DNA from: Flavobacteriales bacterium
Lineage (GTDB): Bacteria; Bacteroidota; Bacteroidia; Flavobacteriales; Flavobacteriaceae
Direction: 5' to 3'
DNA length: 46,751 nucleotides
NCBI GenBank assembly: GCA_018335925.1
Contig: JAGXRF010000063.1
Location: forward strand, 1-46,751
In this document: positions 1-8,970 of the stretch, piece after piece
Layout of the letters: each line of letters opens with the position of its first letter
Position numbering within the stretch: the stretch's first letter is position 1
Made by a program: the position numbers and the translations under genes
Notes under the pieces: generated by a model
What the model saw: only the letters and a program-made list of their open reading frames with translations
Database searches by the model: none
Told to the model about the DNA's origin: nothing

Positions 1-1
1 C

Positions 2-676
2 AACATTGCAATCGGTAATCTCAAGACCGCCGTTGAGCTTCAAACTGGCGCTCAAGAGGGTCTAGCTTCTGCTGTATCAATCGCTACAAGCAACTGGGAC
101 GCTAACCTCAAGATTGTTGGAAGCGTTGGCCCAGCACACCAACAACAGGTTGCAGGAGTCCTGGAACTTAAAAGCGCTGTGAGTGAAGTTGTTGTTACAT
201 GGAAAGACGCATACAGTCTTATTCAAACTCAAAGCATTCAACTGAATCAACGACTGCAGTACACAACCAACGACATTATGGGCATGTACCAAAAGGTCAC
301 GAACCAGGCAAATGATACTGCTATCAAGATTCAGGGTGCTAATGCTCAAATCCAGGGAGGTGCTGCAAACCTTCAGGGTGGAGCGGTTCAGAAACGTGCA
401 ACTGGTGGGCCAGTTTCTTCAGGCCGTTCATACGTTGTTGGTGAGATGGAGCAAGAGGTATTCGTGCCAAATTCATCTGGTACGGTGTACAACCAACAAC
501 AAATGCGTAATATGGGCGCTGGTAGTTCACCTAACGGTGGTGGCGGTGTTACAATACAAACATTGATTATTCAGCCTCAAACATACGAAGCTGGCATGGG
601 TGTCTTTAAGGCGCTCGACAATGACTCATTACTCGCAAGCAAGAACCTGACAACTAATGGAGGAGGAATACGATAA
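2..676 (+). CDS. Tape measure protein, C-terminal part (window-edge fragment)
   Basis: This open frame enters from the window edge and is the last 224 residues of the tape measure protein that is complete at 41353-43260. It is not a separate gene. The segment has a Gln-rich stretch and a Gly-rich run close to the C-terminus. Its stop codon overlaps the start of the distal tail gene by one base (TAATG), which implies coupled translation. Confidence 0.9.
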   Translation, partial: NIAIGNLKTAVELQTGAQEGLASAVSIATSNWDANLKIVGSVGPAHQQQVAGVLELKSAVSEVVVTWKDAYSLIQTQSIQLNQRLQYTTNDIMGMYQKVTNQANDTAIKIQGANAQIQGGAANLQGGAVQKRATGGPVSSGRSYVVGEMEQEVFVPNSSGTVYNQQQMRNMGAGSSPNGGGGVTIQTLIIQPQTYEAGMGVFKALDNDSLLASKNLTTNGGGIR

Positions 677-1449
677 TGGCAGGACAAGCAGTCAGCTTTG
701 ATGGCAACTCCCTGCAAACAGCAGTAATCCTTACCAGTAGCATTGAACATGAGACGCCAGCCGACAAGAACATGCGAATGTTCGCTCTTGCCAATGCAAA
801 CGCCAACACAGTTAATCGTGTTAATCACAACAGCAAAACTATTGTTATCAGGGGTAAGATAATTGGCACAAGTATTACTGACCTCGATAACTTCCTTGAT
901 GATTTCCGTGCGTACTTCAATAACGAAGAACGCTATCTTGATATTGGCTATGGTTCAGGCACACGACGTTATATTGCTTCAGCCCAAGAGCCAGACATCG
1001 GCCGCCCAAATGGGTTAAAGCACTGTAGCTTTAGTGTCACCTTCATATGTCAGCCTTTCGGTCGAGACATTCTACCGACCACACTGATTAGCGCAACTGG
1101 ACGAACGGCCTCAACCTACAACGATGAAATTACCATTGGTGGTTCTGCTAAATTCCAGCTCCCTATCCTGACAATCTCATACAGCTCTATTGCGGACGGC
1201 ACGAACAAGACTGTGACCTTTGGAAACAACGCCACTGGCCAACAACTACAGGTGACGGCAGACTTTGCCAGCGGTGACGTATTGGCCTTTAACGTCGTTG
1301 AGCGAAAGATTCTTCTGAATGGTGCTGAACAGAACTTCAGCGGCGCATTTCCTGAGTTTGAACGTGGCGCACAGACCGCATATTACGGTGATGACTTTAC
1401 GGCACGAACGATGGACTATGATTTGATTCATTACAGGTATTGGAAGTAG
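676..1449 (+). CDS. Distal tail protein (Dit-like), copy 1
   Basis: The 257-residue product lies directly after the tape measure gene and before the large baseplate hub gene, the usual place for the siphovirus distal tail protein, which forms the ring joining tail tube to baseplate. The first 140 residues are compatible with a Dit N-terminal fold: a FDGxSL start, a segment around DLDNFLDDFRAYF, then a beta-rich stretch containing SFSVTFICQPFGRD. The C-terminal 110 residues look like a beta-sandwich. The start overlaps the preceding stop and has an AGGAGG site just upstream. The same gene appears again at 43260-44033 because of the terminal overlap. The call rests on position and general character, with no catalytic motif expected. 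Confidence 0.75.
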   Translation: MAGQAVSFDGNSLQTAVILTSSIEHETPADKNMRMFALANANANTVNRVNHNSKTIVIRGKIIGTSITDLDNFLDDFRAYFNNEERYLDIGYGSGTRRYIASAQEPDIGRPNGLKHCSFSVTFICQPFGRDILPTTLISATGRTASTYNDEITIGGSAKFQLPILTISYSSIADGTNKTVTFGNNATGQQLQVTADFASGDVLAFNVVERKILLNGAEQNFSGAFPEFERGAQTAYYGDDFTARTMDYDLIHYRYWK

Positions 1450-1456
1450 ATTAGAG

Positions 1457-4400
1457 ATGGCAACTAGGCTTTATCCAAATAATACCGCAGCTTCTACAAC
1501 ACCAACTAACCGTGGTGCATGGGATTCAACCGCTTCGGTGATATATAGGAATCTAGGATTCCATAAAGCTGGAAGTTCCCAGGCTACATATCTTGAAACT
1601 TCGGCAACAAACGCATGGGACGTTTTAATGATGACGTTGGTAACTGAGCCGCTTGAGGCATACTCATTTACAGCTTCTGATACTATCGAGTGGCTCTTTG
1701 CTGTTAGGGAAACCGACTTGGCCATGAATGCCTTTTATCACGTACATGCTTATGTAATGACGCCATCGAACACAGTGAGAGGTACACTGCTCTCTGATAA
1801 TATTGGTGCAACTGAGTTTCCCACAACAAGCACGGGTCGGACAGAAGGAGCTAAAACACTGTCTGCCGTATCAATGCAAAAAGGTGACAGAATTGTTGTA
1901 GAGATTGGGTATCGTGCAAATAATACCGTAACGACATCTTATGGTGTTGTAATCGACCGTTTTGCTACAGGTGCAGATTTAACGTCTGGTAGCACCGACG
2001 TAACATTGTCGCCTTGGGTACAATTTTCAGCAAACATTATGCCTGTTGTTTCGGCAGGTTTTTATGATAACTTTCCTTCTTCACTAGATACGGCAAAATG
2101 GAACGACCTATCTTCGAATGGAGGCTCTGCTGTTGTTAGTGGTGGTCAGCTTGTCTTAAATAGCGGTGTAGCAGATGGCGAAGGAATCATATCTTCCGAC
2201 CACCCATATTCCTTAATTGGCTCATCTCTCAGCACATATGTTTCTGCCGATGTAAGCGTTGGAACAACTGTTAATCATATATTTGCGTTGCGTAGCTATC
2301 CGACCACATCGGTTGCTGGTCAGTACATTGCGTGGGAGATAACAAGGTCTGGCTCTACAAGAACACTTGCGGCCGTTTCCTACAACGTAGCAGGTACAAA
2401 GACCACACATTACAGCACGACGTCAATAGGCACTACCTACACTGGCTATCTAAGAATCCGTGAATCGGGCGGTACGATATTCTGGGATAGTTCACCTGAT
2501 AATATGACATGGACTGCTTTGGCTTCAACTGCTTCAAGTGGTTTAGCAATTCGACCAGAAGGAATGTATCCTTCACTGAGAACGCAATCTCCCTCTAATA
2601 TCACTAGCTATTGGGATTCGATTAATTACAGTTCTTCCATTGAAAATATCTCAGATAATTTTGATGATAACTCGATAGACGTCGCTAAGTGGACAGCATT
2701 TAATTCACCGTCAGAGGCAAGCAATAAACTAGACATCACTACAACGCTTGGTGGTATTTATAGAGGTCTCACCTCTAAACTCTACTACGACTTAACCAGC
2801 GCTTCTGTAAACGTAGAGGTTGTGAGTGCTGGAAATCAGTCGCTCGTTTCACTCGAAGTGTACCCACTCAACCTATACCAGTCTGGCAACACCAACTCAA
2901 TATTCTTTTTGATTGCTGGAGGGGCATTAATTGCATATCGGAGAGTAAATGGTGTTAGTACGCAACTTGCAACTACGACCTATAACTCTACAAACCACCG
3001 CTGGCTACAAATCAGAGAGTCTGGCGGTACAACGTATTGGGAAACATCAGCCAACGGAACTTCTTGGTCTACGCTTCACAGCGCAACTAACCCAATTCAT
3101 GTCGGTCAGCTTCTTGTGGAAATCTCCGCTGGAACTTACGCTGCCGAAGCAACAACCACGACAGTTACTTTCGATAACTTAAATGTACTCCCTGTCACAC
3201 TTACTAAAACGCAGCCTGCTACGGCTCAAATCGCAAACGATGTCACAAAGACGCAGCCTGCTATCGGACACGTTGCCACCAATCCTACTAAAACTCAGCC
3301 TGCCGCAGCGGTTATTGCAGGTTCAGGCGAGCTTACTCAAACCGCTTCAGCCTGGATTGTCGAGACTGGTGATATTCAAAAAACTCACCTATACAAAATG
3401 TTTGCTGGTGGCCAATACCTTGGCCTTCTTCCAAATGTCACATCTGAATTCGGTTTTAGTCAAGATATGAATACCCTCGGAACGCAGATTGCCGTCGAGG
3501 TTGGTGTGTCAGCCGATACGAGTAACCTTGCGGCCACAGACACCCTTCTTGAAGAAGATGGTGATGTACTCCAGACAGAAGATGACGAAGACCTTACGAC
3601 TGAAGGTGCGGTCAACCTTGTTGGTGTCGGTGTGTCCACTGAGACTCTTATTCGTAACGCCAATCGCCTAGAGGTCTGGGAATACAGTAAGTATCACCCT
3701 AATGGCAAGCGTATGTTTATTGGTACGGTCGAAAGATGGGAAGCTGAATTCGGTACTGGCAAAGAAGGCATAAGACTTTACGCCTATTCTGAAGGTCAGG
3801 ACATGAACAACTATCTCGTCACTGGCTCACCTTATGTTAATGACGTCTCTCAGACTACACAGACCGCCAATACAGTCATACAAAACAACATCGGTGGAAC
3901 TGGTACATACAGTCAGTTTGGTCAGACCTGGGAGGTTGGGGCTTCAGTAACAAACCTTGGAGCAATCGACCTTATGTTAGACGGCCAAGCCGATGTAACC
4001 GTTAAGGTATATAGCTCAGTTCCAACAAACCCTACCTCTGGCACTCCAATCGGCGTAACAACCGTTGCAGTAGATACAACTGGCCCAGAGGTTGTTCAGA
4101 TGGCTTTCTCTACTCCTATTACAACCACACCAGGTGCAACATATTTCTTTGCCGCCTCGGTTGCTTCTGGCCAGTCAATCAAGATTCACTACGAGGACAC
4201 GAATATATACGCAGATGGCTCAATGTATGTATCGTCATTCGGTGGCGGCGGCGGAAGCACCAACTGGATTATTACTCCGATTGGGGCTATTCCTGATAGT
4301 GACCTTTACTTCCGTACTTACCGAAACGCTGGTGAGACCACCGCTATTTTCGCCAGCCAAGACCCAACCGTAGACATGGCTGTTACTATTCTTGATACTT

Positions 4401-5107
4401 ACAATGCCCAGGGTGGACGGATTACATACAGCCTAACGTCTATTGACGCAACGGGACTATCAGTTCCATACACCTTCAACACCCAAAGGGTGAGTGATGG
4501 TATGCGTACAATCCTAGACCTTGCTCCGTCTGACTTCTATTACTACGTTGATGTAGGTGACAGTGAGTTCTTCTTCAAGGAGCGCTCAACGACTCCAGAT
4601 ATTTACGTGACCAAGGGTGCTGAGATTAACTCGTTACGAGTTGTCGCAACTATCGAGAACCTAAGCAACTCACTTTACTTCTCAGGTGGCGATGACGGCT
4701 CTGGATTTAACCTATATAAAACCTACGATGACCCAACGAGTATCAGCTTCTATGGTCGTCGGGTTGGTATCAAAAGCGATGGTCGAGTGACACTTGACGC
4801 AACCGCAGACGCAATTGGAAATAGCTACATTGACGAGAACAAAGATGAGCAGTTCCAAACAATCCTTGAGTTGGTAGATGGCATGATGGACATTACACTT
4901 CTGAAGCCAGGTATGACCGTGGGATTCCAGGGCTTCGGCTCATTTGTTGACTCGCTCGTTCTTCAGATTGTTCGACTAGAGTATCGGCCACAAAAAGCGA
5001 CGTTGCTTCTTGGTGCGCTGCCTCCACAAATTAATAAATCAATTGAGCAGACGGTTCGAGACGTTCAAAATCTCCAGACCATTGCTAACCCAGCTTCACC
5101 AAGCTAG
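1457..5107 (+). CDS. Baseplate hub / tail-associated protein with N-terminal carbohydrate-binding-like modules
   Basis: The 1216-residue product is a composite tail-tip protein. Residues 1-195 form a beta-rich domain. Residues about 200-395 and 400-580 are two related LamG/concanavalin-like modules; both start with a DNF...D.AKW motif and carry a LRIRESGGT or LQIRESGGT strand followed by a Trp-rich hairpin. Residues about 582-625 hold three spaced TKTQPA repeats that look like a linker. From about 640 to the end is a gp37-like hub (related to the Rhodococcus phage ReqiPepy6 gp37 type), interrupted at about 800-930 by another beta-sandwich. The hub likely closes the tail tube and the modules likely bind the host surface. 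The gene follows the Dit gene and precedes a collar-type fibre. Only the first 2711 bases are repeated at the right edge. Confidence 0.7.
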   Translation: MATRLYPNNTAASTTPTNRGAWDSTASVIYRNLGFHKAGSSQATYLETSATNAWDVLMMTLVTEPLEAYSFTASDTIEWLFAVRETDLAMNAFYHVHAYVMTPSNTVRGTLLSDNIGATEFPTTSTGRTEGAKTLSAVSMQKGDRIVVEIGYRANNTVTTSYGVVIDRFATGADLTSGSTDVTLSPWVQFSANIMPVVSAGFYDNFPSSLDTAKWNDLSSNGGSAVVSGGQLVLNSGVADGEGIISSDHPYSLIGSSLSTYVSADVSVGTTVNHIFALRSYPTTSVAGQYIAWEITRSGSTRTLAAVSYNVAGTKTTHYSTTSIGTTYTGYLRIRESGGTIFWDSSPDNMTWTALASTASSGLAIRPEGMYPSLRTQSPSNITSYWDSINYSSSIENISDNFDDNSIDVAKWTAFNSPSEASNKLDITTTLGGIYRGLTSKLYYDLTSASVNVEVVSAGNQSLVSLEVYPLNLYQSGNTNSIFFLIAGGALIAYRRVNGVSTQLATTTYNSTNHRWLQIRESGGTTYWETSANGTSWSTLHSATNPIHVGQLLVEISAGTYAAEATTTTVTFDNLNVLPVTLTKTQPATAQIANDVTKTQPAIGHVATNPTKTQPAAAVIAGSGELTQTASAWIVETGDIQKTHLYKMFAGGQYLGLLPNVTSEFGFSQDMNTLGTQIAVEVGVSADTSNLAATDTLLEEDGDVLQTEDDEDLTTEGAVNLVGVGVSTETLIRNANRLEVWEYSKYHPNGKRMFIGTVERWEAEFGTGKEGIRLYAYSEGQDMNNYLVTGSPYVNDVSQTTQTANTVIQNNIGGTGTYSQFGQTWEVGASVTNLGAIDLMLDGQADVTVKVYSSVPTNPTSGTPIGVTTVAVDTTGPEVVQMAFSTPITTTPGATYFFAASVASGQSIKIHYEDTNIYADGSMYVSSFGGGGGSTNWIITPIGAIPDSDLYFRTYRNAGETTAIFASQDPTVDMAVTILDTYNAQGGRITYSLTSIDATGLSVPYTFNTQRVSDGMRTILDLAPSDFYYYVDVGDSEFFFKERSTTPDIYVTKGAEINSLRVVATIENLSNSLYFSGGDDGSGFNLYKTYDDPTSISFYGRRVGIKSDGRVTLDATADAIGNSYIDENKDEQFQTILELVDGMMDITLLKPGMTVGFQGFGSFVDSLVLQIVRLEYRPQKATLLLGALPPQINKSIEQTVRDVQNLQTIANPASPS

Positions 5108-5130
5108 AATTAGGGAAAAGGAAATACACA

Positions 5131-5727
5131 GTGGGAAAAATAACAGGATTACCAGAAGATACCTCACCATCGACAGACGATTTTACCGTCACGGTGGACA
5201 TCACAACTGGCGTAACAAAAAAGCTAAAATGGCTCAACCTTGCAGGTCTCTTTCAGAGCCTCGTCTTGCCATTCGTGTATCCAATCGGCTCACTTTACTT
5301 AACTGTCGATAGCGAAAATCCAAACGATACTTTCGGCTTCGGTACATGGGAAGCTTTCGCTGAAGGTCGTGCCATAGTCGGTGTTGCTGCTGCTGGAACA
5401 TTTGCTGGTGTTGAAACAGAGGTCGGTGCTGAAACAGTCACTCTGACGACTGCTCAGATTCCAGCACACAACCACACGGGTACAACATCAACAGACGGCA
5501 GCCACTCACACGGCCTGACTCAAGACGCAGTAACCACTTCACCAAGCGGCAATCAGCGCACCTACCTTAGTGGCGGCTCTGGTCAGCAACTTGAATGGGG
5601 CGACCTTGCGATTAGCTCTGCTGGCTCTCACAACCACACATTCACTACTGCTAACAGCGGTGGCGGTGGTTCACACACCAACATTCAGCCTTCGATTACC
5701 ACCTACATTTGGAAGCGAACTGCATAG
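5131..5727 (+). CDS. Receptor-binding tip / tail-collar-like protein
   Basis: The 198-residue product shows the pattern of short-tail-fibre and collar-type tips: a YPIGSLYLTV strand, FGFGTWEAF, then LTTAQIPAHNH with further His-rich loops (SHSHG, GSHNH, GGSHTN) and the ending TNIQPSITTYIWKRTA. His-x-His loops in this family often bind metal in a trimeric knitted tip, which is family knowledge not shown here. The start is GTG with an AAAGGAA site 8 bases upstream. It lies between the hub and the endolysin and is probably the adhesion tip. Confidence 0.75.
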   Translation: MGKITGLPEDTSPSTDDFTVTVDITTGVTKKLKWLNLAGLFQSLVLPFVYPIGSLYLTVDSENPNDTFGFGTWEAFAEGRAIVGVAAAGTFAGVETEVGAETVTLTTAQIPAHNHTGTTSTDGSHSHGLTQDAVTTSPSGNQRTYLSGGSGQQLEWGDLAISSAGSHNHTFTTANSGGGGSHTNIQPSITTYIWKRTA

Positions 5728-5765
5728 TATATGTTAAACTTTAAGCATAAGAGGTAAAAACAGAG

Positions 5766-5957
5766 ATGGCGTACATACCAACACCAGAAGAAGTAGCGGA
5801 AATCCAAAAGCAAAATCAATTGGAAATCGAGGAGAAGACTATTGCCCAAGCCCAAGAGGGAAAGAGCTTTAATCTACCTGGTGATGGTTCTGGCCCTGGA
5901 GTTGTCCCAGAAGATGTCTGGCAAAACCTACCTGGCAAACTTGAGGTAAGCGAATAA
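5766..5957 (+). CDS. Small hypothetical acidic protein between fibre and endolysin
   Basis: The 63-residue product is hydrophilic, with a predicted N-terminal helix rich in Glu and Gln (residues 6-35) and a Gly/Pro-rich C-terminal part. It has no membrane segment or recognised domain. The stop overlaps the next start by one base (TAATG), so it is translated with the endolysin. An AAGAGG site precedes the ATG. It could be a small baseplate or lysis accessory protein. Confidence 0.6.
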   Translation: MAYIPTPEEVAEIQKQNQLEIEEKTIAQAQEGKSFNLPGDGSGPGVVPEDVWQNLPGKLEVSE

Positions 5958-7360
5958 TGACTAAGGATAAGCTATTACTCCACCACGCCGTTACGCCAAC
6001 GTGGGAAGAAAAGTCAAAAGCCTGGCTCGCTCAGTGGTTCTCCGACCTCGGTTTTAGTCGTGGATATGGCTCTAACCCTAACAACTGGAATGGCCTCATC
6101 AACCCGTACACAGGCCAGCGCTCTTATGCGATGGCCCACTTTGCTGGTCAACGAGTAGACAGCCGCACACCAGACGCTAGTGACGCCGAACGTACCGCAG
6201 GATTCCGACTCGTGAAGCTAGTTGACAACCCATGGAATGTGATTACCTATCACGCTGGTAACTGGCCAGTAAACCAAACTTCTATCGGTATTGAGAATCT
6301 TATGGACGCACGAAACGACACCCTTCGTGATGGCGACCGTAAAGTTATTGCTGCTTTCTGGCGACCTCAAGACCAAAAACTTAATGGCGCAACCGCCGTC
6401 TATGGCCACTACGAGGTATCTCTGACTGCAACCCAGTGTCCTGCACGTATCATGGAAGCACGAGACGCCATTGTGGGCTATATAAACAACCCTCCAGTCG
6501 TTGTAGCGCCAAAACCTGCTCCAGTACCAACTCCAGCCCCAAAGCCCCTGGAGAACCCTTACACACGCTTTGAGAACGGCCCTATTAATCTCATTGTTAA
6601 TAAAGACCCAACCTACGCCTTCGATTTGTCTAAAAAGACATGGGAAGAATTGAATGTCGCTAAAGTCAAGACGCTGCAAAAAGGTGAGCCATTTGTTGCA
6701 GTCGGTAAGTATAAACACCCTCTTGGTGGTGTCTACTTCATGACCGACTTCAGCTTCGGTAATGCCGATGTTGATGGTACGCCTGCTCACCCTTACGGGG
6801 TAAACACGGTTGACCTTTCACCTGCTCCAGTCCCCGTACCTGAGTCAGTCAAGCCAGCTGAACCTATAACACCAGTGATACAAGAACCACAACCTGTCAC
6901 AGAAACTCCTGTTTCTGATACACCCGAACCTCCTGTCGAACAGGACGACGGTTCTGTATCTATCCCTGTTAAGGTCACGCCACCAGACCCAAACAAATGG
7001 AAAGAGTCATACACGGCCGCTCCTAATGAGTTCGTAGCTCGCCTTGACTCAGTGATTAAAGACATCTCTGGTGAGAAGCAAGATATTGCACTCCGACAGG
7101 GACAAACTGTTCACGTGGCTGGTCAGTTTGAAAAAGACGGGGTAAAATACTATCGTACCCAGCGCAGCGTTGAAAATGGCTGGTGGTATGGTATTCCGTT
7201 CAAGACTCAATCAATTGATACCTTGCTGGACACCGACGATGTGTTCGACCTGGACATTGATGATATTGTCGCCAACCTTACCTTAAAAGAAAAACTAATT
7301 AAATTTGTCGCATTAGTAACTGGCTGGTTCAGCACTCTCGGCAAAAAAACAAAGGAATAA
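5957..7360 (+). CDS. Endolysin: N-acetylmuramoyl-L-alanine amidase (Amidase_2/PGRP type)
   Basis: The 467-residue product would cleave the bond between MurNAc and the stem peptide to release virions. Residues 1-180 form an amidase_2 domain: an HHAV motif (His9/10), an IGIEN strand with Glu113, YGHYEV with His151 and TQCPAR with Cys161. The latter His and Cys, with an N-terminal His, match the zinc ligands of this family. A Pro/Ala-rich linker follows, then two SH3-like or wall-binding-like modules (about 200-285 and 350-430) separated by a Pro/Val/Thr-rich linker. The final 30 residues are amphipathic and hydrophobic, unusual for an endolysin and possibly membrane-active. No signal peptide is seen. 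The putative holin gene is adjacent. Confidence 0.85.
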   Translation: MTKDKLLLHHAVTPTWEEKSKAWLAQWFSDLGFSRGYGSNPNNWNGLINPYTGQRSYAMAHFAGQRVDSRTPDASDAERTAGFRLVKLVDNPWNVITYHAGNWPVNQTSIGIENLMDARNDTLRDGDRKVIAAFWRPQDQKLNGATAVYGHYEVSLTATQCPARIMEARDAIVGYINNPPVVVAPKPAPVPTPAPKPLENPYTRFENGPINLIVNKDPTYAFDLSKKTWEELNVAKVKTLQKGEPFVAVGKYKHPLGGVYFMTDFSFGNADVDGTPAHPYGVNTVDLSPAPVPVPESVKPAEPITPVIQEPQPVTETPVSDTPEPPVEQDDGSVSIPVKVTPPDPNKWKESYTAAPNEFVARLDSVIKDISGEKQDIALRQGQTVHVAGQFEKDGVKYYRTQRSVENGWWYGIPFKTQSIDTLLDTDDVFDLDIDDIVANLTLKEKLIKFVALVTGWFSTLGKKTKE

Positions 7361-7363
7361 AAA

Positions 7364-7813
7364 ATGTTAGAAATTTTAAACTCAGTTCTCGACGTACTCA
7401 CGTGGTTGGTCGCTTTGCCATCTCAAGTGCCACCAACCGTTTGGGCATTACTAGCCTCATCTCTTGGTGTATCAGTAATCCTCCAGGGTATCAAAAAGAA
7501 GTTCCAGCTCTCTAGCCCAAAGGTTATCTTGACGCTGGCAACCATCTTCTCGTTTGCCGCAGCTGGCCTGGAAGTATTCGTTTTGAGTGCTACTAACGAC
7601 CCAAACCTACTTGGTCAATATACTACTGTGACCCTCGGTATATCGACTATTCTGTATCGCTTCGCAGTTCAACCTGCTACGAGCTTTTTAGGTGAGGTCA
7701 AGGATTTCCAAGAAGCTAAGAAGCTAGGAACGGTCGCAACCCCTGCGGTTGTCGCTGAACCAGTCGTTGATACTCCTAAGCAACTTCCAATCGCTGACGA
7801 ATTCGAGGGGTAA
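7364..7813 (+). CDS. Putative holin
   Basis: The 149-residue product follows the endolysin by 3 bases. It has hydrophobic segments at about residues 8-40 (interrupted by Pro), 53-75 and a weaker one at 85-100, then a charged C-terminal tail rich in Lys, Val and Pro. This arrangement and position fit a membrane pore protein that lets the endolysin reach the wall. No specific holin family was identified. An AAAGGAA site overlaps the end of the endolysin gene. Confidence 0.6.
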   Translation: MLEILNSVLDVLTWLVALPSQVPPTVWALLASSLGVSVILQGIKKKFQLSSPKVILTLATIFSFAAAGLEVFVLSATNDPNLLGQYTTVTLGISTILYRFAVQPATSFLGEVKDFQEAKKLGTVATPAVVAEPVVDTPKQLPIADEFEG

Positions 7814-7819
7814 TATATC

Positions 7820-8380
7820 ATGGGTGCTATCTTTGCACCAACCAACTTCAAGCCTCATAAAAAGCGTACTGAGGAAAATATACAACTGAGGGTAAGTAAT
7901 TACATTCGTAAGAACTACCCTCATGTTATATTTGTGTCGGATTATGCGGCAGGACTCAACCTAACGAATGGACAGCGCATGCGTATGATGGCCATGCGAA
8001 GTCACGATGGCCAGCCTGATATTATGATTGACGCCGCACGACACGGCTATCACGGCTTACGAATTGAGCTGAAGAAAGAAGGCACTGTTATCTATAAGCG
8101 CAACGGAGAGCTTAGGAAGCAGCCCTACACACGTAAGTACAAGTCTGGTGGAAAGATATTTATTAAGAAGGGAGACCACTTGGCTGACCAAGCAGCCATG
8201 CTGGAGCGCTACAACAAAGAAGGCTACCTAGCCCGATTCGCTATTGGATATGAAAATGCCATCAAGTTAATTGATGGCTATTTCGGTACGCTCAATCAAG
8301 AGTTCGCTTTCCTCTCCGATGACTCTTTTTCCCCTTCTCGTGAAAGTGAACCCAAAGAGCAAATTCCTCCTCAGTTTTAA
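7820..8380 (+). CDS. VRR-NUC family nuclease
   Basis: The 186-residue product has the PD-(D/E)XK layout of VRR-NUC proteins: a basic N-terminal helix (EENIQLRVSNYIRK), then GQPDIMI, then GLRIELKKEG as the catalytic D...ExK, and a late helix with Q (DHLADQAAMLERY) before ARFAIGYENAIKLIDGY. Stand-alone phage VRR-NUC proteins are thought to act on branched DNA or in packaging and recombination; the substrate here is unknown. The last 30 residues are low complexity. It is the last plus-strand gene of the late region, 7 bases after the holin. Confidence 0.75.
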   Translation: MGAIFAPTNFKPHKKRTEENIQLRVSNYIRKNYPHVIFVSDYAAGLNLTNGQRMRMMAMRSHDGQPDIMIDAARHGYHGLRIELKKEGTVIYKRNGELRKQPYTRKYKSGGKIFIKKGDHLADQAAMLERYNKEGYLARFAIGYENAIKLIDGYFGTLNQEFAFLSDDSFSPSRESEPKEQIPPQF

Positions 8381-8442
8381 TAAAGGCTTCCTTGAGGATA
8401 TTGACCGTCATTTTACCCAGCCAGGGAATGATTATGCCACGC

Positions 8443-8497
8443 AAAAAAACCCCCACAACAAGGAATGATAGTAAAAATTCCTGCCATGAAGGGGTTT
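8443..8497 (-). terminator. Intrinsic terminator at end of minus-strand operon
   Basis: Read on the minus strand, AAACCCC pairs with GGGG(G)TTT around an inner GGAAT/ATTCC hairpin, and the outer arm runs straight into seven T residues. It lies between the convergent VRR-NUC gene and the 8530-8940 gene and would end leftward transcripts. On the plus strand the following T-run is weaker. Confidence 0.55.
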
Positions 8498-8529
8498 CGT
8501 GCTGCATGTTTATTTTTCTCGATTGTTAA

Positions 8530-8940
8530 TTAAGCGATAGTGACTGGAGCAGGTGCTTCTGGTGTGACTTCAGTTTCGACTGGTTGAGCAATCGGTTGTT
8601 CAATCACTTGAGCTTGATTGTCGATGACAGCTGGCTCAATTGGAACTGAATCTTCTTGAGCGCTCACTTCAACTTCTGGAGCTGACTGTTCGTCGGTCTT
8701 AACTTCAGGGGCGCTGTTCAATGAATCATATTCGTTCAGTTCACGTTGTGCTTTTTCAAAGTTGGCAACGAGTTCTTCACGGCTAACTGGTTCATAAGAT
8801 ACTGCACGGCTGACTGAGCCGTTCTCGTCTTTAAATAATGGCATGCGATTCTCCTTAGTAATTTTCTTAATGTGTCTTAATAAGCTGCTGATGACCTCTT
8901 TATCGGCGGCTTTTTCGTCGTAAAGAGAATCAGGCTTCAT
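8530..8940 (-). CDS. Hypothetical acidic, low-complexity protein with two possible starts
   Basis: From the ATG at 8940 the product has 136 residues: a charged helical N-terminus (1-32), a helix around SREELVANFEKAQREL, then a disordered Glu/Pro/Ala/Val-rich tail. A second in-frame ATG at 8844 has a strong AAGGAGAA site four bases upstream and would give 105 residues. The outer ATG sits six bases after a TATAAT box, so it could be read from a leaderless transcript. No known domain was recognised. It is alone between a terminator and an intergenic gap, so it probably has its own promoter. Confidence 0.6.
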   Translation of the reverse strand: MKPDSLYDEKAADKEVISSLLRHIKKITKENRMPLFKDENGSVSRAVSYEPVSREELVANFEKAQRELNEYDSLNSAPEVKTDEQSAPEVEVSAQEDSVPIEPAVIDNQAQVIEQPIAQPVETEVTPEAPAPVTIA

Positions 8941-8957
8941 AGCGGTATTATACCGCT
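8941..8957 (-). promoter_or_regulatory. Palindromic operator overlapping a -10 box
   Basis: AGCGGTAT, one T, ATACCGCT is a perfect 8+8 inverted repeat. On the minus strand its centre contains TATAAT six bases before the ATG at 8940. No clear -35 box is visible at 17 bp. A dyad over a -10 element is a typical repressor or activator site, so this gene is probably separately regulated. Confidence 0.5.
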
Positions 8958-8970
8958 TATTGTTTTATAT

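Larger units (their letters stand above)
1..4167. repeat. Left copy of 4167-bp terminal overlap
   Basis: This segment recurs at 42585-46751 with a constant offset of 42,584. It begins inside the tape measure gene, contains the whole distal tail gene and stops inside the baseplate hub gene. Both copies run exactly to the window edges, which fits a circular or circularly permuted genome read past its origin better than a gene duplication. Identity was judged from matching ends and from identical reading frames at the same offset throughout, not from a computed alignment. Confidence 0.95.

Noticed and set aside
6218..6790. 190-codon minus-strand ORF opposite the endolysin gene
   Set aside because: Shadow of the amidase frame; the plus-strand product has clear catalytic motifs.
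8292..8507. Minus-strand 71-codon ORF with a hydrophobic N-terminus
   Set aside because: It overlaps the VRR-NUC gene by 89 bases and spans an intrinsic terminator with seven T residues; its ribosome site is weak.
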